From positions 1 through 64,000 of the forward strand of contig DAOSWM010000003.1 in NCBI GenBank assembly GCA_035380045.1: a stretch of 64,000 nucleotides of DNA, written 5' to 3'. The DNA is from DAOSWM01 sp035380045. GTDB lineage: Bacteria > Bacteroidota > Bacteroidia > Bacteroidales > Tenuifilaceae. Made by a program: the position numbers and the translations under genes. This document shows positions 1 through 5,792 of this stretch, piece by piece. The notes under the pieces were generated by a model. It ran no database searches. It saw only the letters and a list, made by a program, of their open reading frames with translations, and had not been told where the DNA came from. Position 1 is the stretch's first letter. Each line of letters begins with the position of its first letter.

Positions 1-236
1 ACATCATCCTTTAAATGGAGCCCAATTGCCCCAACGGCAGAACCATCAACATCTATTGCAAAAATAATTTCTGTTTTAGTTTCGATAGAATAATTTATAA
101 ATGATTCGGCATCCTCTTCGGTATATGGATGAGGAAATACATCGCGTACAAATTCCCAAATTTTACGATTATTGGCGTGGTATGCCAAACTTTTACTGTC
201 GGATAGGTTGAAGGGACGAAGGGTAAACGAGGGCAT
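1..236 (-). CDS. GNAT-family N-acetyltransferase, N-terminal part
   Basis: The ATG is at 236-234 and the frame stays open to the window edge, so only about 78 residues are visible. They begin with a strand of the type seen in RimJ/RimL-like acetyltransferases (FTLRPFNLSDSKSLAYHANN), followed by an F-P-x-P-Y-T-x-E-D-A segment and the central strand VGAIGLH. This suits the Acetyltransf_3 group, which moves acetyl from acetyl-CoA to an amine or protein N-terminus. The acetyl-CoA-binding loop lies outside the window, so neither substrate nor activity can be judged. The region upstream of the start consists of heptamer repeats. Confidence 0.75.
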   Translation of the reverse strand, partial: MPSFTLRPFNLSDSKSLAYHANNRKIWEFVRDVFPHPYTEEDAESFINYSIETKTEIIFAIDVDGSAVGAIGLHLKDD

Positions 237-240
237 ATTT

Positions 241-282
241 ATGTCAAATGTATGAGGTCAAATGGAATATGTCAAATGTAAA
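241..282 (+). repeat. Heptamer repeat array, left arm
   Basis: Six consecutive 7-base units can be read in register on the plus strand: ATGTCAA, ATGTATG, AGGTCAA, ATGGAAT, ATGTCAA, ATGTAAA. The same unit appears inverted at 344-378, so the two blocks form a large imperfect inverted repeat between two genes that both point away from it or along the minus strand. Confidence 0.7.
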
Positions 283-343
283 GAAGTGTGCCTGTCGGTT
301 TACATGTCATGCCTGGGGAATCAAAATGGTGTTTGAAATACAT

Positions 344-378
344 AATACATTTGACATTTGGCATCTGACATTTGACAT
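344..378 (-). repeat. Heptamer repeat array, right arm (inverted)
   Basis: Five 7-base units in register, written on the plus strand as AATACAT, TTGACAT, TTGGCAT, CTGACAT, TTGACAT. They are the complement of the ATGTCAA unit at 241-282. The array lies just past the stop codon of the minus-strand gene ending at 384. Confidence 0.7.
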
Positions 379-383
379 GTATT

Positions 384-1220
384 TTACTGATACGTTATTT
401 TTCTCGTAATTCGGTGCTCCAGCTTCTTTTTCTTAATTTTATTACTCTTCCCAAGGTTTACCTGATAGGTATCCTTTTCAATCCAATTCCCCTGCGAATC
501 GTATTTGTACTCGTAGTAATAGGCCTGATCGCCTTTCGAAGCATCGGTAAGGGTTTCGAGCCTAATATCGCCATTGTCATACTTCTCCTGCGAAACGGCA
601 GAAACAGCAAACTCCTTACCCGGATCAATTGGGTACGACCAAGTTCCATAGAACTGGTTGTTAGGACGATAAACCAGTACTCGTATTATGTTGGCTGGCT
701 GCAAGTAAATAAGTTTCTCGATGAATGCTAATGCACCAGAAGCGTTGTAAACCTGAGACATTTCAATTCTACCTAGGGTATCAATAGTTACGGTTGCCCG
801 CTGAAGCATTTTCCCCTCTCGTTCTACAGTAATCTTTTCGGGCATTCGAGTGTCGGGGTTGTACTCTATCCGAACGAGCTCCTCACGCCAGCCCACCATA
901 TTAACAAAGTACCTATGTTTGCGTTCCAAAAAATCGCCATTCGGGTTGTATATCCATTTCATATCGCTGCTCACACCTCCCTCGGCACCATACGATATTT
1001 TTGAGGTAATATTGCCCTTTACATCGAAGGTTTTTACAATTTTTATCGCTGGAACATTTACTTCCTTCAACTTTACCTCGTAGGTTTCTTCAATAGACTT
1101 GAACTTACGCCCTCGGTTGACTTCGCGATCGCGACCAAAATAGTACCCTACCATGGGCTGCGCCCATAATATACTGACGTAGAATAACAATATTAGGGTT
1201 GAGGTAATTCTTCCTACCAT
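384..1220 (-). CDS. Secreted protein with YD-like strand repeats, unknown function
   Basis: A 278-residue protein whose first 20 residues form a Sec signal peptide ending in LWAQ, so it is probably exported. A longer reading starts at 1247, but that ATG falls inside the -7 promoter element at 1245-1252, which favours the ATG at 1220. The mature part has repeated beta-strand pairs of the kind Y-N-P-N-G-D-F-L-E-R, D-T-L-G-R-I-E and Y-D-S-Q-G-N-W-I-E, resembling short RHS/YD-type strands common in Bacteroidota exported proteins. The C-terminus is strongly basic (NKIKKKKLEHR). I recognise no catalytic motif and no type IX sorting domain. Confidence 0.7.
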   Translation of the reverse strand: MVGRITSTLILLFYVSILWAQPMVGYYFGRDREVNRGRKFKSIEETYEVKLKEVNVPAIKIVKTFDVKGNITSKISYGAEGGVSSDMKWIYNPNGDFLERKHRYFVNMVGWREELVRIEYNPDTRMPEKITVEREGKMLQRATVTIDTLGRIEMSQVYNASGALAFIEKLIYLQPANIIRVLVYRPNNQFYGTWSYPIDPGKEFAVSAVSQEKYDNGDIRLETLTDASKGDQAYYYEYKYDSQGNWIEKDTYQVNLGKSNKIKKKKLEHRITRKITYQ

Positions 1221-1244
1221 TGAATTCAATTTTAGGTAACTATA

Positions 1245-1252
1245 CAAATTTA
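1245..1252 (-). promoter_or_regulatory. Bacteroidota -7 promoter element
   Basis: The minus strand reads TAAATTTG, matching TAnnTTTG, 24 bases before the ATG at 1220. No clear -33 TTTG is present. It fixes the start choice for the downstream gene. Confidence 0.5.
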
Positions 1253-1345
1253 CATTTTTAATATTAATCGATGGTACATTAACTTGGAATAATATTTTAT
1301 TGAAAACTAAATTTACAAAACAACGTTTAATAAAATCGTATTCCG

Positions 1346-1353
1346 TAAATTTG
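1346..1353 (+). promoter_or_regulatory. Bacteroidota -7 promoter element
   Basis: TAAATTTG, matching TAnnTTTG, lies 22 bases before the ATG of the M48 protease gene at 1376. No convincing -33 element is seen. Confidence 0.5.
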
Positions 1354-1375
1354 AATCTATAAAAACCTAAGTCCT

Positions 1376-2179
1376 ATGAAAAGATTTCTATTCCTATCCA
1401 TTGTTTCTATCACATTATTTTCAGGATGCGAAGAAGGAACCCTAAACTTCTTCACGCTCGATCAGGACATACAGTTTGGGCAGCAGCTCGACTCGGCCAT
1501 TCTTGCCGATCCGGCAACATATCCAATTCTCAGCGAGGACGACTATCCCGAAGCCTACGAGCACCTACGAAGAATTCGCGACGAACTTCTGGAATCGCAG
1601 TACCTTAGGTACGCTAACAGTTTTGATTGGGAGGTAAAAATTATTCATCAGGATGTGTTAAATGCGTTTGCTGCTCCAGGAGGTTACATGTACTTCTACA
1701 CCGGCTTGATTCACTACCTCGACAATGAAGCTCAGTTTGCGGGCGTTCTGGCTCACGAAATGGCTCACGTTGACAGGCGACACTCAACTGAAATGCTGAC
1801 TAAACAGTACGGATTTAGTATTCTTCTTTCTATCGTGTTAGGAGAAAATCCTTCTGACCTTGCAGAAATTATTTCCCAATTGGCACTTGGTGGAACATTG
1901 CTTAAGTTTAGTCGTAATAACGAGTACGAAGCCGATGAGTATGGTGTGAAGTTCATGTATGATACCGAATACCACGCTCGCGAGCTGGCTGGTTTCTTCG
2001 AAAAGTTAGAGGAATCAAGCAGCAATGGTCGTCCCCCAGAGTTTCTAAGCACCCACCCATCGCCAGAGAATCGAATTGAGGCAATTGAAGCCGTTTGGCA
2101 AAGTTTGGGTGGCAAAACAGGGGAAACATTCCCCGGTCGCTACCAACAATTTAAAGCATCGCTTCCTGCAAATAAGTAA
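1376..2179 (+). CDS. M48-family zinc metalloprotease, lipoprotein
   Basis: A 267-residue periplasmic protease of the M48 (BepA/LoiP/HtpX-like) family. The N-terminus is a lipoprotein signal with lipobox LFSGC (Cys18), so the protein is probably membrane-anchored. The zinc site HEMAH is at residues 127-131 and the third ligand lies in EADEYG (Glu185). The loop GGYMYFYTGLI before the zinc site is typical of the family. Family members degrade or help fold outer-membrane proteins; the role here is inferred. There are no C-terminal TPR repeats, unlike BepA. The gene stands alone with its own promoter element and a strong terminator. Confidence 0.9.
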   Translation: MKRFLFLSIVSITLFSGCEEGTLNFFTLDQDIQFGQQLDSAILADPATYPILSEDDYPEAYEHLRRIRDELLESQYLRYANSFDWEVKIIHQDVLNAFAAPGGYMYFYTGLIHYLDNEAQFAGVLAHEMAHVDRRHSTEMLTKQYGFSILLSIVLGENPSDLAEIISQLALGGTLLKFSRNNEYEADEYGVKFMYDTEYHARELAGFFEKLEESSSNGRPPEFLSTHPSPENRIEAIEAVWQSLGGKTGETFPGRYQQFKASLPANK

Positions 2180-2180
2180 A

Positions 2181-2214
2181 AAAAACGTCATCGGAAATAC
2201 TCGATGACGTTTTT
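2181..2214. terminator. Bidirectional intrinsic terminator
   Basis: A perfect stem CGTCATCG (2186-2193) with CGATGACG (2202-2209), flanked by A and T runs on both sides. It can end transcription of both the protease gene and the convergent gene ending at 2234. Confidence 0.85.
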
Positions 2215-2233
2215 CTTTTTTGTTTTTAAAACG

Positions 2234-3076
2234 CTACATCGTATAATTTTTAACAACCTCATCGGCAAAGGTATCGATGGTTTTAGAATCAGTAGCCCCA
2301 TAAAAATCGTAGTAGTATTCAATTAGGTACTTCTTAATGTCGGGGTCGGCCATTTGCTGCCTTTTCAGAATTGGAATGATTGTGTAGAATTCGTTTTTCA
2401 ACGATTCCTTGTCAACAAAAACCAAAGTAAAACGAGTAATTTCGCGTCCGGTTCGAGTTGAAGCTTCGTACTCGTACACCTGCAGGTCGGTAATTTCATC
2501 GCCCGAAATTGCACCAATGCTACTGTTTACAAGTTTTTCTTTCTCAAGAATAAGTTTCTGCTCTTCAAACCCAATCTTCTTTTGAACGGGGTTATTATCA
2601 ACACGATAGTAAAAAACAATAAAGTTATCGTCCGACAAGCGGTAGTTTTGCTCGCTAAGCGGGATATTAACCTCATCGCCAATAATGGAAAATTTATCAT
2701 TTCCGAAGTACTGTTTCAGGTCGGCAATTTCCGATTCATTGGGGTTAAACCTCGCCATCATAAGGTTTCGCATTTTGGTGGGTCGAGCGGCTTCGGCTAC
2801 CGTAGCTGTAAGCATGGGCTGAGGAGCTCCGCCCTCCTGCTCCTGAATTTTTATTTGGAACCGACCCATGTTCGCTCCAATGGCAATGGCATAGCTGTCA
2901 ATGGTTTCGAAGAGAAGCTGGTCGCTAGCGTTTAGCACATCGCCGGCAGCAACCTCCTGGTTCGTTTTCAGATTGGTGACCTTACCATTCACCCTGGTAA
3001 CATGGTACTGATCCTGTGATTGTGCAGTAAAACCCATGGTTATTAGAAGCACAACGATTAGCTGAATTGTTTTCAT
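2234..3076 (-). CDS. Secreted protein of unknown function
   Basis: A 280-residue protein with a Sec signal peptide (residues 1-20, ending in AQSQ). The mature start reads DQYHVTRVNGKVTNLKTNQE, followed by A-A-G-D-V-L-N-A-S-D-Q-L, which resembles the opening of FecR-like or other small beta domains that follow an export signal. The C-terminal third is mixed alpha/beta and ends in a tyrosine-rich segment (KKYLIEYYYDFYG). No enzyme motif is recognised. It has its own promoter element at 3129-3136 and ends at the shared terminator. Confidence 0.75.
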   Translation of the reverse strand: MKTIQLIVVLLITMGFTAQSQDQYHVTRVNGKVTNLKTNQEVAAGDVLNASDQLLFETIDSYAIAIGANMGRFQIKIQEQEGGAPQPMLTATVAEAARPTKMRNLMMARFNPNESEIADLKQYFGNDKFSIIGDEVNIPLSEQNYRLSDDNFIVFYYRVDNNPVQKKIGFEEQKLILEKEKLVNSSIGAISGDEITDLQVYEYEASTRTGREITRFTLVFVDKESLKNEFYTIIPILKRQQMADPDIKKYLIEYYYDFYGATDSKTIDTFADEVVKNYTM

Positions 3077-3128
3077 CGCAATATTATTTAAAAGGTTTTT
3101 CTGTGTAATTATTAAGCAACTCTTGTAC

Positions 3129-3136
3129 CAAAATTA
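3129..3136 (-). promoter_or_regulatory. Bacteroidota -7 promoter element
   Basis: The minus strand reads TAATTTTG (TAnnTTTG) 52 bases before the ATG at 3076. It lies just beyond the stop of the MmcQ gene, so the secreted-protein gene need not depend on readthrough. Confidence 0.4.
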
Positions 3137-3146
3137 GGAAAAACTA

Positions 3147-3497
3147 TTAATCGTTTAGTAAATCTTTTGTTTTTTTTGGTAAAGATGACCTTACAAGAGA
3201 GTAGGAGTTATAAATCCACTGCCGAATGCGTGAATCGGGAATGGACCCATCAACATAAACTGTATTCCAGTTTTTTTTGTTCATATGGTACCCGGGCACA
3301 ACAGCAGGGTACTGCTCTCGAAGTTCAAGGGCAACATCAGGATCGCACTTTAGGTTCACTGCCAAATCGCCATCGAGGCTAACTAAAGCAAACATCTTCC
3401 CGCCCACCTTGAATACCAGCGTAACATCATCGAACGGGAAACTTTCGGATGTTCCTGCTAACGAGAGGCAGTACTCTCTCAATTCTTCAATATTCAT
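3147..3497 (-). CDS. MmcQ/YjbR family protein
   Basis: A 116-residue protein of the MmcQ/YjbR fold (CyaY-like or double-wing DNA-binding-like). Family marks are the start NIEELREYCLSLAGTSESFP, the strand VFKVGGKMFALVSL, the segment LKCDPDVALELREQYP and the C-terminal NTVYVDGSIPD. Its molecular role is unsettled, and DNA binding is only proposed for the family. It lies 11 bases downstream of the yraN-type gene on the same strand and is probably co-transcribed with it. Confidence 0.88.
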   Translation of the reverse strand: MNIEELREYCLSLAGTSESFPFDDVTLVFKVGGKMFALVSLDGDLAVNLKCDPDVALELREQYPAVVPGYHMNKKNWNTVYVDGSIPDSRIRQWIYNSYSLVRSSLPKKTKDLLND

Positions 3498-3508
3498 AAA
3501 ACGAAGTT

Positions 3509-3892
3509 TTATAGTGTTGGGTAAAATGCATCGGGAATATGCTCCAGCTCTGGTTTTTTTCCATGGCGGTACACAATACTAATTATATCGAACTGAACCT
3601 CCATGTCAATGTCGAACTTGTCAACGTAGGCATCGGCCGCTTCAATTATATTTCGTTGCTTACGTAGGGTTACCGAATCCTTGGGCTCTTCCCAGTAGTC
3701 GCCAAAGCGGGCTTTCACCTCGAATACAACAAGCATGTTATCCTTCATTGTAACAATATCAATCTCCTTTTTACCAAAACGCCAGTTTTTATGCAATATT
3801 TTGTAGCCCTGCGAAGCAACAAAATCGGCGGCTAAGTTTTCACCTTCAATACCCAGCTTGTAGTGATGAGGTAAATCATCGGTATTTTTCAT
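3509..3892 (-). CDS. YraN/UPF0102 family endonuclease-like protein
   Basis: A 127-residue member of the YraN (UPF0102) family, which has a restriction-endonuclease-like fold. The sequence shows the family order G-x-x-G-E-x-x-A-A-D-F-V, then KILHKNWRF, then KKEIDIVTM and VVFEVKARFGD; the E-x-D and E-x-K pair would be the PD-(D/E)xK site. A role in DNA recombination or repair is suspected from homology, not proven. It has a -7 element at 3915-3922 and leads an apparent two-gene operon with the MmcQ gene. Confidence 0.9.
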   Translation of the reverse strand: MKNTDDLPHHYKLGIEGENLAADFVASQGYKILHKNWRFGKKEIDIVTMKDNMLVVFEVKARFGDYWEEPKDSVTLRKQRNIIEAADAYVDKFDIDMEVQFDIISIVYRHGKKPELEHIPDAFYPTL

Positions 3893-3914
3893 CGTTTTAC
3901 GAAACTTTTACTGT

Positions 3915-3922
3915 CAAAAATA
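3915..3922 (-). promoter_or_regulatory. Bacteroidota -7 promoter element
   Basis: The minus strand reads TATTTTTG (TAnnTTTG) 22 bases before the ATG at 3892 of the YraN gene. It sits in the same 66-base divergent spacer as the plus-strand element at 3947-3954. Confidence 0.45.
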
Positions 3923-3946
3923 ATATAAGGACTTGTAAAATATAGT

Positions 3947-3954
3947 TAGATTTG
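3947..3954 (+). promoter_or_regulatory. -7 element very close to a start codon
   Basis: TAGATTTG fits TAnnTTTG and ends only four bases before the ATG at 3959. If used, transcription would start at or next to the initiation codon and give a nearly leaderless mRNA. There is no good -33 element, so this is tentative. Confidence 0.35.
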
Positions 3955-3958
3955 ACAT

Positions 3959-4603
3959 ATGGGAAAACTTTTACTCTCACTTTTTTTACTGTTAAACTAT
4001 TTTATTTGCCTTTCGGCCGATGGCACCAAAGCGTTCGAGGGTAGAATTAATTTTTTGCGCGAAACCGTTTACGACACAACCTACATAACCATAATGGTGA
4101 AAGGGAGTATGGCCAGAATTGATGAGTTCGACACACAAAAGAGGCTCTTGAGTTCGCAGCTTGTTGATTTTGAAAAAGAAAAGATTATTGCCCTTTCGCC
4201 CAGCAAGAAGCTCTACACAAGCATTCCCGTGTTAAACAGTAAAGTTGTTTCAAACAACAATTACGTTATTAAGAAAACACAGAATTTCAAGGAAATTAAT
4301 GGTTACAAATGCTACCAGTGGCGGGTTCGTGATCCTCAGCACAACACAGAGGCAGCCTACTGGGTTATAAATGAAAATTTTGCCTTTTTTGATAAGCTGG
4401 TTGCGCTAATAAACAGAACGGAAAGGAGCTTCGCTCTTTACAATTTAATTCCTGAGAACGAAGGCTATTTCCCTATACTAACCGAAGAACGCACTTTACT
4501 TAGGAAAGAGAAGCTTCGCATTGCTGTTGTTGATATAAATGAGCAGAATTTGCACCCATCTCTTTTTGAAGTACCACGAGGCTACAATCCGCTCCGGAAC
4601 TAG
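3959..4603 (+). CDS. Secreted protein, DUF4412-like
   Basis: A 214-residue exported protein with a signal peptide in residues 1-20 (LLSLFLLLNYFICLSA). The body alternates short strands such as FEGRINFLRE, IKKTQNFKEINGYKCYQWRV and AAYWVINENFAFF. This layout recalls DUF4412/GLPGLI-type Bacteroidota periplasmic proteins, but I cannot confirm the family. No catalytic residues are evident. Its TAG stop (4601-4603) shares the palindrome CTAG with the stop codon of gldA on the other strand, so the two genes converge with no spacer and no room for a hairpin terminator. Confidence 0.75.
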   Translation: MGKLLLSLFLLLNYFICLSADGTKAFEGRINFLRETVYDTTYITIMVKGSMARIDEFDTQKRLLSSQLVDFEKEKIIALSPSKKLYTSIPVLNSKVVSNNNYVIKKTQNFKEINGYKCYQWRVRDPQHNTEAAYWVINENFAFFDKLVALINRTERSFALYNLIPENEGYFPILTEERTLLRKEKLRIAVVDINEQNLHPSLFEVPRGYNPLRN

Positions 4604-5520
4604 CTTTGGCTATTTGTTAGTTGCTGAAATACGTCCTCCATCTGGCGGGCTTTCTGCTGCATTGTAATTATTGTGTATCCCTTGTCCACGGCAAAACTGA
4701 ACACTGAAGGTCGTAGGTCATTACTATTCTGTGAGTTTAGAAGCCAACTCTTCTCTGAAACACCAGTTACGTCAACCACACCTTCAATGGACTTGATTTC
4801 TTCAACGTCCACATCCTCAATAAATTCAACTAAAACGCTCTGGTTCCCCCCTGTTGCATAGGCCATAATTTGCGACGTAGAATCGTCGGCAACAATTTTT
4901 CCTCTATCAATAATAATTACCCGCTTGCAAATAGCCTCCACCTCCTGCATGATGTGGGTTGAAAGCATCACCGTTTTCTCTTTGCCAACATCCATTATAA
5001 TTTTCCTAATCTCAACAATCTGGTTTGGGTCGAGGCCACTGGTTGGTTCATCGAGAATGAGAACCGATGGTCGGTTTAGTAGTGCCTGTGCTAGCCCAAC
5101 ACGTTGGCGGTAGCCACGAGAAAGCTGCCCAATTTTTTTGTTCTGCTCGTGCCTGATTCCTGTAAGTTCAACCAGCTCGCTAATTCTTCTGTTCGACAAG
5201 CGGCCAAGATCATAAACCTTTGCCACAAAACTAAGGTACTCCTTAACGTACATGTCGAGGTAGAGCGGGTTGTGCTCAGGAAGGTAACCAACGTTTCGTC
5301 GGTAATCAATGTTTTCGGTGTCAATCGGCATGCCGTTCACCAGCACCCTTCCCGAGTTTGGTTGGAGGTATCCGGTAATAACCTTCATCATTGTTGATTT
5401 TCCGGCGCCGTTGGGGCCAAGAAAGCCAACTACCTGTCCGGAAGGAATGGTGAACGACACATCGTTCAACGCTCGCTGTTCGCCGTAAAGCTTGGTAATA
5501 TTTTTAACAATAATCGACAT
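4600..5520 (-). CDS. gldA: GldA-type ABC transporter ATP-binding protein
   Basis: A 306-residue ABC ATPase. The Walker A motif GPNGAGKST is at residues 35-43, the Q-loop region reads GYLPEHNPLYLDM, the signature LSRGYRQR is at 133-140, Walker B ILDEP is at 155-159 and the switch histidine is His189. The GYLPEHNPLYLDM segment and about 100 extra C-terminal residues match GldA, the ATPase of the gliding-associated GldAFG exporter, which is also kept in non-gliding Bacteroidales. GldF and GldG are not in the window. It is the last gene of a three-gene run, 13 bases after DUF4834. Confidence 0.88.
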   Translation of the reverse strand: MSIIVKNITKLYGEQRALNDVSFTIPSGQVVGFLGPNGAGKSTMMKVITGYLQPNSGRVLVNGMPIDTENIDYRRNVGYLPEHNPLYLDMYVKEYLSFVAKVYDLGRLSNRRISELVELTGIRHEQNKKIGQLSRGYRQRVGLAQALLNRPSVLILDEPTSGLDPNQIVEIRKIIMDVGKEKTVMLSTHIMQEVEAICKRVIIIDRGKIVADDSTSQIMAYATGGNQSVLVEFIEDVDVEEIKSIEGVVDVTGVSEKSWLLNSQNSNDLRPSVFSFAVDKGYTIITMQQKARQMEDVFQQLTNSQS

Positions 5521-5533
5521 TGCTCAATGGTAA

Positions 5534-5776
5534 CTATTTTTTGTTTTTTACCTCCTCAAAATCAACATACTCGCCCACATCTTTGCTTACTTTCTTTTTT
5601 TGATGCTGGGATTGGTTAACCGAAACTTCGCCCTCGGGGCGAGGTGGTTGTTGCCCTTGTTGTCCATATTTCTGGCTCATCTTTTTAAATGCCTGACGAA
5701 AAAGGATGCGGGCAATAAAGCCTAATAAAAAAAGGATTAGAAATGTTACTGCAAAAAACCTAAGTAGATAAAGCAT
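5534..5776 (-). CDS. DUF4834 family small membrane protein
   Basis: An 80-residue protein with one membrane helix (about residues 4-25, LLRFFAVTFLILFLLGFIAR), followed by a basic segment and a polar glutamine- and lysine-rich tail ending DVGEYVDFEEVKNKK. This layout, including the conserved YVDFEEVK end, matches DUF4834, a Bacteroidota family of unknown role. It lies 16 bases after the upstream 925-residue protein gene and 13 bases before gldA, implying joint expression. Confidence 0.85.
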   Translation of the reverse strand: MLYLLRFFAVTFLILFLLGFIARILFRQAFKKMSQKYGQQGQQPPRPEGEVSVNQSQHQKKKVSKDVGEYVDFEEVKNKK

Positions 5777-5792
5777 TCTGAACTATTTTAAA

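Noticed and set aside
384..731. Plus-strand frame at 372-731 opposite the secreted protein
   Set aside because: It has no family resemblance and lies antisense to a gene with a clear signal peptide and promoter.
1880..1920. Sigma-54 site TGGCAC...TTGC inside the M48 protease gene
   Set aside because: The spacing between the two parts is about twice the required length and the site is within a coding region.
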